A DNA stretch of 15,483 bases from Candidatus Doudnabacteria bacterium (GTDB lineage: Bacteria; Patescibacteriota; Doudnabacteria; UBA920; 2-01-FULL-50-11), in assembly GCA_016205055.1 (NCBI GenBank), contig JACQJK010000071.1:1-15483 (forward strand), in the 5' to 3' direction. Under the pieces are notes generated by a model. That model saw only the letters and a list, made by a program, of their open reading frames with translations, made no database searches and was not told the DNA's origin. The translations under genes were made by a program, and so were the position numbers. Below, piece by piece: positions 5,553 to 12,240 of the stretch. How positions within the stretch are numbered: the stretch's first letter is position 1; every line of letters begins with the position of its first letter.

Positions 5553-5629
5553 TTTAGGCGTATAACCTGCTGCGACCAATGATTTTAGAGCACTTTTCAA
5601 ACCACTGATTGTAATCACTGACGCCTAAA
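5553..5629 (-). promoter_or_regulatory. Inverted repeat in leader of RRM gene
   Basis: TTTAGGCGT (5553-5561) and ACGCCTAAA (5621-5629) are exact inverted copies enclosing 59 nt, in the likely 5' untranslated region of the RRM gene. The left arm lies about 15 nt from the start codon and near the ribosome binding site, so a fold could influence translation. The function is inferred. Confidence 0.4.
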
Positions 5630-5699
5630 ATGGGCTATCAAATGACTTTAATGTGTTGAAACGCTTGCAAATCTAACAGGCAAACCCAGAGTATCATAT

Positions 5700-5716
5700 T
5701 TGACAAATTGAGTCAA
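5700..5716. promoter_or_regulatory. Divergent -35-like inverted repeat between RRM and LCP genes
   Basis: TTGAC-N7-GTCAA at 5700-5716 offers TTGACA on the plus strand and TTGACT on the minus strand. On the minus strand GATACT (5695-5690) follows 15 bp later as a possible -10 for the RRM gene. No good -10 is seen for the plus strand. It may instead be an operator. Confidence 0.35.
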
Positions 5717-5754
5717 TAATCCCCAAACTAGCGTTGATTTGCATCGACACTTAG

Positions 5755-5775
5755 TCGCTCGTTGAGCGATTTTTT
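5755..5775 (+). terminator. Hairpin with T tract just before LCP gene
   Basis: TCGCTC (5755-5760), loop GTT, GAGCGA (5764-5769), then six T. It lies 14 nt upstream of the ATG at 5790. Either it ends a short upstream transcript or it is a leader terminator limiting expression of the LCP gene. Confidence 0.75.
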
Positions 5776-5789
5776 GTTAAGATGGCTTC

Positions 5790-6872
5790 ATGTTTGAATC
5801 AGAGCACTCCTCAAAACAGAAAAGAAAAATAATCCGGTTGCCCGACGCAAAGAAAGGGCGGATTGTCGGGATTTTGGCGATTGCTTTGATTTTCGCCGCA
5901 AGCGCGCTTGCGTTATCCTCCGGTTTAGTCACTTCTGCCAACGCACCAGGGCCGGTCTTTGATTCTTTGCTGGCCGTTTCCGATTTTGGCAGTTTGATTT
6001 TATCACCGGATAAGAAAATGCGTGGAGAAGATGTCGGCAAAATCAACCTTTTGGTTTTGGGAGTGGGGGGAAACGGTTATTACGGGGAAATAGTCACTGA
6101 CACGATTTTGTTAATTTCCGTTGGTTCAAAGCCAAGTTCCCAAACCTCCGGACATGTTTCTTTGCTTTCCCTGCCCCGGGACTTGGCTCTTGCGGTTCCG
6201 GGCCAGGATGATCTGCGGAGAATCAACGAAGTTTACAAATTCGGGGAATTGGAAAAGCAAGGACGGGGCATAGAAAAAATCACACAAACCATCAAAGAGT
6301 TGACCGGGGAGGAGGTTTACTATTTCGTTGTTTTTGATCTGGAGGGGTTTAAACGGGCGATCGACGCTTTAGGAGGGATTGAAGTTGAAGTAGAAAAGAG
6401 TTTTATCGATCGCTCCTATCCGAATTACGAATTGGGATATTTTCCGTCGATCGTTTTTCAAGCCGGGCGGCAGTGGCTGGATGGTGAACGAGCGTTGCAG
6501 TTTGCCCGCTCGCGGCACGGCACCAACGGCGAGGGTTCGGATTTTGCCAGGATCCGCAGGCAGCATAAGGTCGTGACGGCTTTTCAAAAAAGAATAGAAG
6601 AGTTAAATTTTATAGAGGAGATCGCCGCCCTTCCTCAATTTCTGGTCATAAGTAAAGAACACGTCCGGACGAACCTTGCGCTTTGGGAGATAAAGCGGCT
6701 CTATACCTTGACAAAAGGAATCGGGCCAGATTCAATTCATACCGCTTCGCTTGATCCCACGACCGGTTTGGTATGTCGGAAGAATGACAGCGCGGTGTTA
6801 TATCTTTTGCATTTCTGTCCGGGCGTGGAGCCAGACGAGGTAAAAGAATTTGTCCAAAGCAAGTTACGGTAG
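5790..6872 (+). CDS. LytR-CpsA-Psr (LCP) family protein
   Basis: A 360-residue membrane-anchored LCP protein. The family transfers polyprenyl-linked glycopolymers onto the cell wall or envelope. There is a cytoplasmic basic N-terminus (KQKRK), one transmembrane helix at about 24-45, and an extracytoplasmic LCP domain at about 84-270. Conserved residues are visible: D104-T in TDTILL, LPRD at 128-131, RINEVYKFGE at 144-153, and the R240-S-R-H-G-T...DFARIRRQ258 block that binds the pyrophosphate lipid. A C-terminal extension of about 90 residues carries two cysteines (C329, C343) that could form a disulfide. There is no Shine-Dalgarno, and a T-tract hairpin sits just upstream. It ends with TAG. 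The UDP-sugar enzyme gene at 12304 fits an envelope-polysaccharide context but is not adjacent. Confidence 0.92.
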   Translation: MFESEHSSKQKRKIIRLPDAKKGRIVGILAIALIFAASALALSSGLVTSANAPGPVFDSLLAVSDFGSLILSPDKKMRGEDVGKINLLVLGVGGNGYYGEIVTDTILLISVGSKPSSQTSGHVSLLSLPRDLALAVPGQDDLRRINEVYKFGELEKQGRGIEKITQTIKELTGEEVYYFVVFDLEGFKRAIDALGGIEVEVEKSFIDRSYPNYELGYFPSIVFQAGRQWLDGERALQFARSRHGTNGEGSDFARIRRQHKVVTAFQKRIEELNFIEEIAALPQFLVISKEHVRTNLALWEIKRLYTLTKGIGPDSIHTASLDPTTGLVCRKNDSAVLYLLHFCPGVEPDEVKEFVQSKLR

Positions 6873-6940
6873 AGGACGTTGTCGGGAATTGCTTGCGCAA
6901 CGCGTTCGTTTTAGCGTCACTCATTCATTAACGGGAAGCG

Positions 6941-7393
6941 ATGAAATGCGATTTTTGTTCTTCACGAGAGAAATTTGAAAATTTGAAAATAAAAGAGTAC
7001 CCGCGTTGGGTAATCCATCTTTCACCTTTTCAATGCTATCTTGGCTGGTGCGACATCTCGCTCGGGCGTCATTTGGAAGACCTGTTCGAAGTCAGTTCAG
7101 AAGAATGGAAAGAGCTTTTTTTGGTTACCGGCAAGCTTAAATCCGCAGTCCAGCTAAGTTTTCAAAACGACATTTTTAACTATTCTAGTCTGGGGAACCG
7201 GGCAAGACACTTGCACCTGCACGTCATTCCCCGTTATCGCCAAGCCAAAGAGTTTGACGGCGTCAAATTCACGGATGCTCGGTGGGGGCGGAATTATTCC
7301 CCTTATGATAAGTCGTTTCAGATCGCAGAAAGTACCAAAGACAAGATTATCGAAACAATAAGGAAAGGACTACCCGATTATGTTGTTCCTTGA
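6941..7393 (+). CDS. HIT-family nucleotide hydrolase/transferase
   Basis: A 150-residue histidine-triad protein. HIT enzymes hydrolyse or transfer nucleotide-phosphoryl bonds (for example AMP-amides or dinucleoside polyphosphates). The catalytic motif is H90-L-H92-L-H94-V-I-P in RHLHLHVIPRY. An N-terminal C3-x2-C6 pair could be half of a zinc site. GWCDISLGRHLEDLFEVSSEEW (split here at 35-46 and 47-56) resembles the region before the triad in bacterial homologues. A weak GGGAAG precedes the start. The next gene begins inside its last codons (14-nt overlap), so it is the first gene of a tightly packed run of nucleotide-related enzymes. The substrate is not predictable. Confidence 0.9.
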   Translation: MKCDFCSSREKFENLKIKEYPRWVIHLSPFQCYLGWCDISLGRHLEDLFEVSSEEWKELFLVTGKLKSAVQLSFQNDIFNYSSLGNRARHLHLHVIPRYRQAKEFDGVKFTDARWGRNYSPYDKSFQIAESTKDKIIETIRKGLPDYVVP

Positions 7394-7829
7394 TGCCCCC
7401 CGCGATTTCGACCCCAAATTTTCCATTGCCCTATGCGTCTGTCAGTATGATGGAAAGATTTTGATGTTGCGACGAAGCGAGAAAAAACCGAGTGAAGGGG
7501 GAAAATGGGGTTTCCCCGCCGGTAAGATCAATGGAGAGGAAACCGAAGTTCGGGCCCTGATTCGAGAAGTGCGCGAGGAAACTGGAATTATCCTGGACCC
7601 GACTCAAATCATCTTTGTGAAGACTGTTTACGTCCGTTATCCGGCTTTTGATTTTGTCTCCCATCTGTTTTTTTACGAATTCTTTCAGGAAACCGAAATA
7701 GTGCTTAACCGGCAAGAACACAGCGAGTATGCGTGGATCGAACCGGCCGTCGCACTCAATATGGACTTGATTTTACACGAGCCGGAAACGATGAAAATTT
7801 ATGGCGATCACAAATTCATTAATCTATAA
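7380..7829 (+). CDS. NUDIX hydrolase
   Basis: A 149-residue NUDIX hydrolase, cleaving a nucleoside diphosphate linked to some other moiety. The NUDIX box is complete: G48-x5-E54-x7-R62-E-V-R-E-E-T-G-I70, with E66 and E67 as metal ligands. The preceding strand carries W43-GFPAGK, the usual GG/AG entry to the box. Length is normal for a single-domain member. It starts inside the HIT gene (14-nt overlap), which suggests translational coupling, and no separate SD is needed. It belongs to the same run as a second NUDIX gene and a deoxyribosyltransferase-like gene. The substrate (oxidised dNTP, sugar nucleotide or dinucleotide) cannot be told. Confidence 0.92.
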   Translation: MLFLDAPRDFDPKFSIALCVCQYDGKILMLRRSEKKPSEGGKWGFPAGKINGEETEVRALIREVREETGIILDPTQIIFVKTVYVRYPAFDFVSHLFFYEFFQETEIVLNRQEHSEYAWIEPAVALNMDLILHEPETMKIYGDHKFINL

Positions 7830-7876
7830 TTGTCAATAAGCCAAGCAAGGAATCAAAAGCAGTTTTGACCTTACCT

Positions 7877-8395
7877 ATGTCGGCAAAAAGGATTAGTTTG
7901 AAAAACGCCAAAGAAAATAAACTTTTTTATTTCGTGGCCAACACGGTGGTGTACCGGGAAACTGACGGCCGCTGTCTCATATTAAAAAGAAGCCAGAACG
8001 AAAAAGTGCACGCCGGCAAGTACTGCGTTCCCGGCGGCAAGCTGGAGTGGAAGGCGCTTGATCTGAAGCGCCCGACGCGGATGAACGGTGACGTTTTTGA
8101 TTTCGAGCAGGCGGTCGAGCATTTGCTGGCGCGAGAAGTTAAAGAAGAGGCGGGGATTGAAATCGAAACCAACTTGAAATACATTAACAGTGTGGCGTTT
8201 GTCAGGCCAGATGAAATTCCCGTGATCTTGGTGAAATTTGCGGCTAAATACAAGACCGGCGAGGTGAAATTGGAAAAACGCGCTTTCACCGATTATGCCT
8301 GGGTCAATGCCGAGGAAGTCAAGAGTTTTGCCTGCATTCAGGGGATTCCTCAAGAAGTCGCGCATGCTATTAAATTGTTCGGAGCCGGCGCTTGA
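7877..8395 (+). CDS. NUDIX hydrolase with insertion in the NUDIX box
   Basis: A 172-residue NUDIX-family protein. The box is split: PGGKLE at 52-57 is followed by about 20 extra residues (W58 to about F77), and then the helix with R86-E-V-K-E-E-A-G-I94 follows. E90 and E91 keep the metal-binding positions; the family's first Glu is replaced by Gln (Q78), with a Glu one residue before it. Insertions here occur in some sugar-nucleotide NUDIX enzymes; activity is plausible. ATG 7877 is preferred; a TTG at 7865 would add four residues. No clear SD. It lies 47 nt after the first NUDIX gene and 13 nt before the next gene, in the same direction. Confidence 0.87.
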   Translation: MSAKRISLKNAKENKLFYFVANTVVYRETDGRCLILKRSQNEKVHAGKYCVPGGKLEWKALDLKRPTRMNGDVFDFEQAVEHLLAREVKEEAGIEIETNLKYINSVAFVRPDEIPVILVKFAAKYKTGEVKLEKRAFTDYAWVNAEEVKSFACIQGIPQEVAHAIKLFGAGA

Positions 8396-8408
8396 AGCGT
8401 ATTAGTTT

Positions 8409-8879
8409 ATGAAAGAATTACTCTGGCCAAGGACGACGCGTGCGCAGGACTTGGACGAAGTGTTAGATATTTTAGTTCAGGAATTGAAGGCCGTCCGCGG
8501 GCAGGGGAACGAACGATTGGGTTATGTCGCAGGCATTATTAGTTCTGATGGCCCTGACAGAATCCAGGAGAATCTTCAACGCCTTGATTATTATACGCGC
8601 CGCCTACAATCGCGGCATGATTTTCCTTTGGTATCCGCAACGGAAGTATTTCCGCCAGAGTTGTTGGAACGCTTACGGGCAAGCGGACATGGCAAGGACC
8701 AGTTCATAGTTTTTTGGCGCAAAGTTCTAGGTAGCGGACATGTTACCGATATTTTTATGACCCCGCGCTGGGAGTATTCCTTGGGGGCCCAAGACGAGCA
8801 CAAAGTTGCTCGCGCGCTGGGTTTGCGCTTTCACTACGTTCCGGAAATAATTTTCGAGCAAGATGAAGAAGAGTTATAA
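8409..8879 (+). CDS. Nucleoside 2-deoxyribosyltransferase-like protein
   Basis: A 156-residue cytoplasmic protein with the pattern of the nucleoside 2-deoxyribosyltransferase/DUF4406 fold. A strand opens with GYVAGIISSDG (38-48); a helix with repeated Arg/Leu follows, then LVSATEVF at 74-81; the segment FIVFWRKVLGSGHVTDIFMT (99-118) and W121-EYSLGAQDEH131 follow, where E130 is at the position of the catalytic Glu in GAxxE. The end HYVPE (142-146) also fits. The true enzymes swap the base of deoxynucleosides; members of the wider family may instead hydrolyse nucleotides. It has no visible SD. Its last codons overlap the next gene by 17 nt. With the HIT and NUDIX genes before it, a role in nucleotide salvage or clean-up is the best inference. 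Confidence 0.7.
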   Translation: MKELLWPRTTRAQDLDEVLDILVQELKAVRGQGNERLGYVAGIISSDGPDRIQENLQRLDYYTRRLQSRHDFPLVSATEVFPPELLERLRASGHGKDQFIVFWRKVLGSGHVTDIFMTPRWEYSLGAQDEHKVARALGLRFHYVPEIIFEQDEEEL

Positions 8880-10101
8880 ATATTTGATCATGGGAGGCGG
8901 CGTTGCCGGCACGACTGCGGTGCAGACTTTGCGACAGGGCGAAACCGACGCTTCAATCGCGTTGGTGACCGACGAACCCTACCCGTTTTACTCTCGCTTG
9001 CTGCTGTCTAAACCTAATTTTTTTCTGGGCAAAGTCCCTTTTGAAAACATTTGGCTAAGAAAAGAAAATTGGTATCAAGAAAACCGCATCGAGTTTTTTC
9101 CCGGCAAAACGTCGCTTGTGCTCGACCCGGTTAAAAAAATGGTTGGGTTTTCTGACGGGAGCGAGTTTTCTTACCAGAAATTGCTTTTGGCGATTGGCAG
9201 TCGCGCCAATCGTTGGCCGAATCCGGATGCCCAAAAAAAAGGCGTCTATTATTTGCGCACGCTGGACGACGCAAAATTCATAATGGAAGCCGTAAAGACG
9301 GCGCATCGCGCTATTTTAATCGGGGGAGGATTTGTGGGTTTTGAAATGTGCGAAATGGTGCGGATGGCGGGGTTACCCGCGACATTGCTGGTGCGAGAAA
9401 ATTTTTTTTGGGATTTCTTGTGGGACGCAACCTCCGGCCACATGCTGGAAGCGGCGCTGGAGCGCGGCGGCGTGAAAATCTTTACCAAGGCCACGGTGAA
9501 AAAATTTCTCGGCGGTGAAGCGGTTTCGGGCGTGGAGCTGGACGATGGGACGCAGTTGCTTGCCGATTTGGTGATAATTGGCATTGGCGTCAATTATCCC
9601 ATTGACTGGCTCGAAAGCTCCGGGCTTAAAACCAGTCGCGGGATTTTAGCCAATGAACATTTGGAAACAAACCTGCCCGACGTTTGGACCGCTGGCGACG
9701 TGGCCGAGTATTACGACCCGATAATTTGCGAGCAAGTGATGATGGGCAACTGGGTGAACGCCCAAGAGCACGGCCGCACCGCCGCTAATAACATGCTCGG
9801 GCAGAAACGCCCGTTTCGCTTTGTTTCCTTTTATACCACGCAAGGCCTGGGGATTTCTATCGCTTTTGTGGGCGATGTCAGGCCCGAGCCGGACCGCGAA
9901 GTAATTTACCGGGGTGGAGAAGAGCTGAATTTTTATGCGCGTTTGCTTGTGAAAAATGACCGCTTAGTCGGCGCCACGATGATTAATCGCACGGCCGAGT
10001 TGGGCGCGATTTCCAAACTGATTGAGAAAAACATAAATATTTCGGATAAAGTTGTCGCTTTAGGCGACCCGGCGTTTGATTTGAAGACCTTAATTGTCTA
10101 A
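8863..10101 (+). CDS. FAD-dependent NAD(P)H oxidoreductase (ferredoxin reductase/AIF-like)
   Basis: A 412-residue two-dinucleotide-binding-domain flavoprotein. The FAD site is M10-G-G-G-V-A-G-T-T-A at the N-terminus; a second Rossmann motif I153-G-G-G-F-V-G-F-E-M-C-E164 binds NAD(P)H; and T276-A-G-D-V-A-E282 closes the FAD site. There is no CxxxxC redox disulfide next to the FAD motif, so it is not a classic disulfide reductase. It resembles rubredoxin/ferredoxin-NAD(P)+ reductases or nitrite-reductase large-subunit N-terminal parts. Electrons probably pass from NAD(P)H to a small carrier not encoded here. The start overlaps the preceding gene by 17 nt (AAGATGAAGAAG), suggesting coupling. It is the last gene of the 6941-10101 run. 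Confidence 0.9.
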   Translation: MKKSYKYLIMGGGVAGTTAVQTLRQGETDASIALVTDEPYPFYSRLLLSKPNFFLGKVPFENIWLRKENWYQENRIEFFPGKTSLVLDPVKKMVGFSDGSEFSYQKLLLAIGSRANRWPNPDAQKKGVYYLRTLDDAKFIMEAVKTAHRAILIGGGFVGFEMCEMVRMAGLPATLLVRENFFWDFLWDATSGHMLEAALERGGVKIFTKATVKKFLGGEAVSGVELDDGTQLLADLVIIGIGVNYPIDWLESSGLKTSRGILANEHLETNLPDVWTAGDVAEYYDPIICEQVMMGNWVNAQEHGRTAANNMLGQKRPFRFVSFYTTQGLGISIAFVGDVRPEPDREVIYRGGEELNFYARLLVKNDRLVGATMINRTAELGAISKLIEKNINISDKVVALGDPAFDLKTLIV

Positions 10102-10108
10102 CTTTTGG

Positions 10109-10140
10109 TTTGATTTCGTCCGACGATTTGATTTCGTCCG
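10109..10140. repeat. 14-bp tandem repeat
   Basis: TTTGATTTCGTCCG occurs at 10109-10122 and again at 10127-10140, 18 bp apart start to start. It lies between the oxidoreductase stop and the repeat-flanked PaaX/Cas2-like gene. Its role is unknown; it could be a binding site pair or replication slippage. Confidence 0.7.
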
Positions 10141-10179
10141 CTTTTGCCTGCTGATAGTCCTTTTTTCTTTTTGCCATTC

Positions 10180-10208
10180 ACTATACGATCGTGCAGTCTT
10201 TGGTAAAT
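10180..10208 (+). repeat. 29-bp direct repeat, left copy (near-palindromic core)
   Basis: It begins ACTATACGATCGTGCAGT and ends CTTTGGTAAAT. It differs from the right copy (10791-10819) at one base (C10194). The first 18 bp form an imperfect palindrome centred on CGATCG. This copy ends exactly before the ATG of the PaaX/Cas2-like gene, so it covers the place where promoter, operator and ribosome binding would be. A T-rich tract (TTTTTTCTTTTTGCC) precedes it, as it does the right copy. Confidence 0.9.
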
Positions 10209-10772
10209 ATGAAAAGTCGTAAGAAATACTCCGACTCGATCCAAGTCGCAAAAACCGTCCTAAAAGTTCTGGGTGCGACGGGCTTAGTTGCCAGCGTGCT
10301 AGTTTTTCCAGGCTTGGCTTATATGTATGACTGGCTCTATAAAACAGTCGGAACGAAAGACGTTCGCGCACGCTACAATTTCAATCGTCTGCAAAAAAGA
10401 GGTCTAATAAAAATCCGACAGCGGGGTAAGAAAATTCAGGTTATTTTGACGGAGAAAGGCCGGCGTCGGGCGCTTCGCGGCCGCATTGAGGATCTAAAAA
10501 TATCAAAACAAAAAAATTGGGATGGTTTCTGGCGGCTCGTGATGTTTGATGTTCCGGAAGCCGGAAGAACCGCACGCGACCTTATCCGCCATAAACTTCG
10601 GCAGCTGGGTTTTATCGCCATTCAAAAAAGCGTCTTTATTCATGCTTTTCCGTGCGCTGACGTGATAGATTTTTTAAGAGTGCACTATCGTCTCCATCCT
10701 GGGCAGTTGTACGTTTTCGATTCCAAGGTGACAGAGGGCGAGCACCTGTTGAGAAAACATTTTCGCGTCTGA
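10209..10772 (+). CDS. PaaX-like winged-helix protein with Cas2-like C-terminal domain
   Basis: A 187-residue protein. Residues about 10-95 look like a winged helix: a hydrophobic helix (AKTVLKVLGATGLVASVLVF, 14-33), then D51-VRARYNFNRLQKRGLIK as the recognition region, and a basic wing QRGKKIQVILTEKGRRR. Residues 103-187 resemble the PaaX C-terminal/Cas2-like ferredoxin fold: W104-DGFWRLVMFDVPE117 (with D114 at the conserved Asp), LRQLGFIAIQKSVFIHAFPC and the strand LYVFDSK. PaaX proteins repress transcription; Cas2-like folds can also be nucleases. There is no CRISPR array or cas1 in the window, so a CRISPR role is not supported. ATG 10209 is preferred over GTG 10191, which lies inside the repeat. 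The gene is bracketed by 29-bp direct repeats, which may be its operators or element ends. Confidence 0.85.
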   Translation: MKSRKKYSDSIQVAKTVLKVLGATGLVASVLVFPGLAYMYDWLYKTVGTKDVRARYNFNRLQKRGLIKIRQRGKKIQVILTEKGRRRALRGRIEDLKISKQKNWDGFWRLVMFDVPEAGRTARDLIRHKLRQLGFIAIQKSVFIHAFPCADVIDFLRVHYRLHPGQLYVFDSKVTEGEHLLRKHFRV

Positions 10773-10790
10773 TTTTTTCTTTTACCAGTA

Positions 10791-10819
10791 ACTATACGAT
10801 CGTGTAGTCTTTGGTAAAT
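10791..10819 (+). repeat. 29-bp direct repeat, right copy
   Basis: It matches the left copy (10180-10208) at 28 of 29 bases. Its core ACTATACGATCGTGTAGT is a palindrome with one G-T mismatch pair, better than in the left copy. It lies 18 bp after the stop of the PaaX/Cas2-like gene and is preceded by a similar T-rich tract (GATTTTTTCTTTTACCAG). Confidence 0.9.
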
Positions 10820-10972
10820 TCGGTGAACGAGTTAGGGAAAAGAGATTGGGGCCTGATCCCTGTTGTTGCATTTAGAAATTGAGACTCGCTAGGTTTTTGA
10901 CCGATGGACTTGTGTTATTATTCAATCAGCTGCGAAAGATTTATCAACCCCGGTCGGTAACCAGGATTAAAT

Positions 10973-11758
10973 ATGAAGTTGACGGTGTTAGGTTCGGGAA
11001 CAGCCATGATTCGCAAAGAACGCCGTGCGCCGTCGTTTTTGCTGGAACTGGGAGGTAAAAAGTTATTGTTTGACTGCGGCTAGGGAGCGGGGGAAGCCCT
11101 GGTTCAAACCGGACATCGGCTTGAGGCCATCGATCATATTTTAATTTCTCACCCGCACGCCGACCACGTCGCGAGCTTGCCCAGCATTTTGCAGTCCATT
11201 TTGGTTTCCGGAACCTATTTTCCCTCATCTCGGCGAAGCAAACCGCTTTATCTTCACGGTTTTCCTGGATTCAGGAAATTTTACTATATTTTACGCAAGT
11301 ACATGGTGCCAGAGCGGGCCGAGCGTTATCTGATAAAAATTTTTGAGTATAAAAATCAGACCCGGCAATTTGCTGGATTAAAAATTACTGGTAAAGTTGT
11401 CCCTCACGTGCCGCAGCACTTTTCCTCTGTGGCTTGGCGAGTAAGTTTGGGAAAGAAAATTTTGATGTACAGCGGCGATTCGGGGTTTTCTGAAAAATTG
11501 ATCACCTCGGCTCGCAATGCGGACATTGCCGTGGTGGAAGCGTCAGTTTCTTCAAAAATGTTCGAGGAGCTCGGGCCGCGCCCCAATCACCTTTCCCCAT
11601 ACGAGTGCGGTTTGATAGCGGCTAAAGCCGGAGTGAAGAAATTAGTTTTGTCTCATCTTTACGATACTGCCACAAAGGGGCAGATCGTCAAGGAAGCGAG
11701 GAAAAACTTTTCGGGAAAAATTATCGTTTCGCGCGATTTGGAAGTTGTTCGGGCCTAA
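10973..11758 (+). pseudogene. Metallo-beta-lactamase-fold hydrolase with in-frame TAG
   Basis: A 261-codon ribonuclease Z-like metallo-beta-lactamase-fold gene interrupted by TAG at 11081-11083 (codon 37). Both sides of the stop are in the same frame and match the family: MKLTVLGSGTAMI at the start, LLFDCG-stop-GAGEAL, then H60-P-H62-A-D64-H65, a mid-domain H147/H149 region, GDSG (168-171), NHLSPYECG with H206, and SHLY with H228. All expected metal ligands are thus intact. In the related fragment at 4785-5036 the same codon is TGG (Trp), so one G-to-A change explains the stop. TAG ends at least one healthy gene here (the LCP gene), so general recoding is unlikely. Downstream restart would lose HxHxDH. 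It is either a young pseudogene, a readthrough product or a sequence error. AGGA lies 7 nt before the start. Confidence 0.85.
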
Positions 11759-11766
11759 CTTGTGGC

Positions 11767-11789
11767 AAAAAAAAACCACTGTTGTGGTT
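11767..11789 (-). terminator. Minus-strand terminator
   Basis: Read on the minus strand: AACCAC, loop AACA, GTGGTT, then seven T (11773-11767). On the plus strand the same hairpin is followed by AAAAG, so it works only for leftward transcripts, consistent with the small ORF to its right. Confidence 0.75.
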
Positions 11790-11814
11790 AAAAGAGTAAG
11801 AAAAGAATGATTCC

Positions 11815-11856
11815 GCAGGCGCGGAAATATCCATACGGGCCTACACCCGCGCCTGC
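11815..11856 (-). other. Long hairpin in the mini-transcript
   Basis: GCAGGCGCGG (11815-11824) and CCGCGCCTGC (11847-11856) are exactly complementary over 10 bp, with a 22-nt loop. It lies between the small ORF and the terminator in the minus-strand transcript, which suggests a structured RNA part or a repeat. Confidence 0.65.
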
Positions 11857-11896
11857 TAGGCACAACCTACTCACCCTCGAGGCCGCGAAGCGGACG

Positions 11897-11980
11897 TCAG
11901 CCAGCGGGGGTGCCGGCGTTCGCGTTCTTCTCGATCTCATTCAGAACCGCGAAACCGGATTTCATCAACGTGTGCAGCAT
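11897..11980 (-). CDS. 27-residue small protein with strong ribosome binding site
   Basis: ATG at 11980 on the minus strand is preceded by AAAAGGAGGG with a 4-nt gap, the strongest Shine-Dalgarno in the window. The product is 27 residues, starting MLHTLMKSGFAVLNE and ending in a Gly/Ala/Pro-rich tail. It has one short amphipathic stretch and no clear membrane segment. A longer frame from 12079 runs through the upstream hairpin and is less likely. A terminator follows at 11789-11767. I do not recognise the family. Options are a regulatory small protein, a leader peptide or a toxin; the sequence does not decide. Confidence 0.55.
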   Translation of the reverse strand: MLHTLMKSGFAVLNEIEKNANAGTPAG

Positions 11981-11995
11981 GTTTCCCTCCTTTTG

Positions 11996-12023
11996 AGTCG
12001 TCCGCCCTCCTCGGCGGACGACT
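11996..12023 (-). promoter_or_regulatory. 11-bp perfect hairpin next to the small ORF ribosome binding site
   Basis: AGTCGTCCGCC and GGCGGACGACT are exact inverted copies. In the minus-strand RNA the loop is GAGGAG and the hairpin ends 2 nt before the AAAAGGAGGG ribosome binding site. It could act as a leader regulatory fold. It has no T tract. Confidence 0.6.
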
Positions 12024-12129
12024 GGTGTTTGTGGTTTAGGGTTAAGGGTGGCGAGGTCAAGGGAGCCCAAATCCTCCACAGGTCACTACCGCCCTCGTAA
12101 AGCATAGACAGCTCACTCTTTAACATAAG

Positions 12130-12169
12130 TTTGCCTCGTGTGCAAATAAGTTATGCTGTGTGTTATAAT
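12130..12169 (+). promoter_or_regulatory. Promoter-like -10 with upstream inverted repeat
   Basis: TATAAT at 12164-12169 with a weak -35 (TGCAAA, 12141-12146, 17-bp spacing). The -35 overlaps an inverted repeat TTTGC-N7-GCAAA (12130-12146) that could be an operator between the leftward mini-transcript and the rightward UDP-sugar enzyme gene. Confidence 0.45.
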
Positions 12170-12198
12170 TTTAAAGCAAAGTTAAACATCGGTTCTTA

Positions 12199-12240
12199 AT
12201 GAAAACCGTTTTAATCACTGGTGGCGGGGGTTTTTATTAA
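12199..12240 (+). pseudogene. 13-codon relic of an NAD-dependent epimerase/dehydratase start
   Basis: The frame reads MKTVLITGGGGFY then TAA. This is the usual N-terminus of extended short-chain dehydrogenases (TGGxGF), matching MRMNILVTGGAGF of the intact gene that begins 64 bp later. It appears to be the stump of a second, lost family member or of an older start of the same gene. Confidence 0.55.

Noticed and set aside
5161..5565. Plus-strand 134-codon frame rich in Ala/Ser over the RRM gene
   Set aside because: It is the complement of the Gly-rich tail and the RRM; the minus-strand gene has clear RNP motifs, SD and terminator.
10209..10772. CRISPR-Cas locus suggested by the Cas2-like domain
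   Set aside because: No cas1 or effector gene and no array of regularly spaced repeats; the two 29-bp repeats are about 610 bp apart with a gene between them.
11081..11083. Alternative genetic code with TAG as a sense codon
   Set aside because: TAG is the normal stop of the LCP gene (6870-6872) and TGA and TAA end other genes; only one gene needs TAG as sense.
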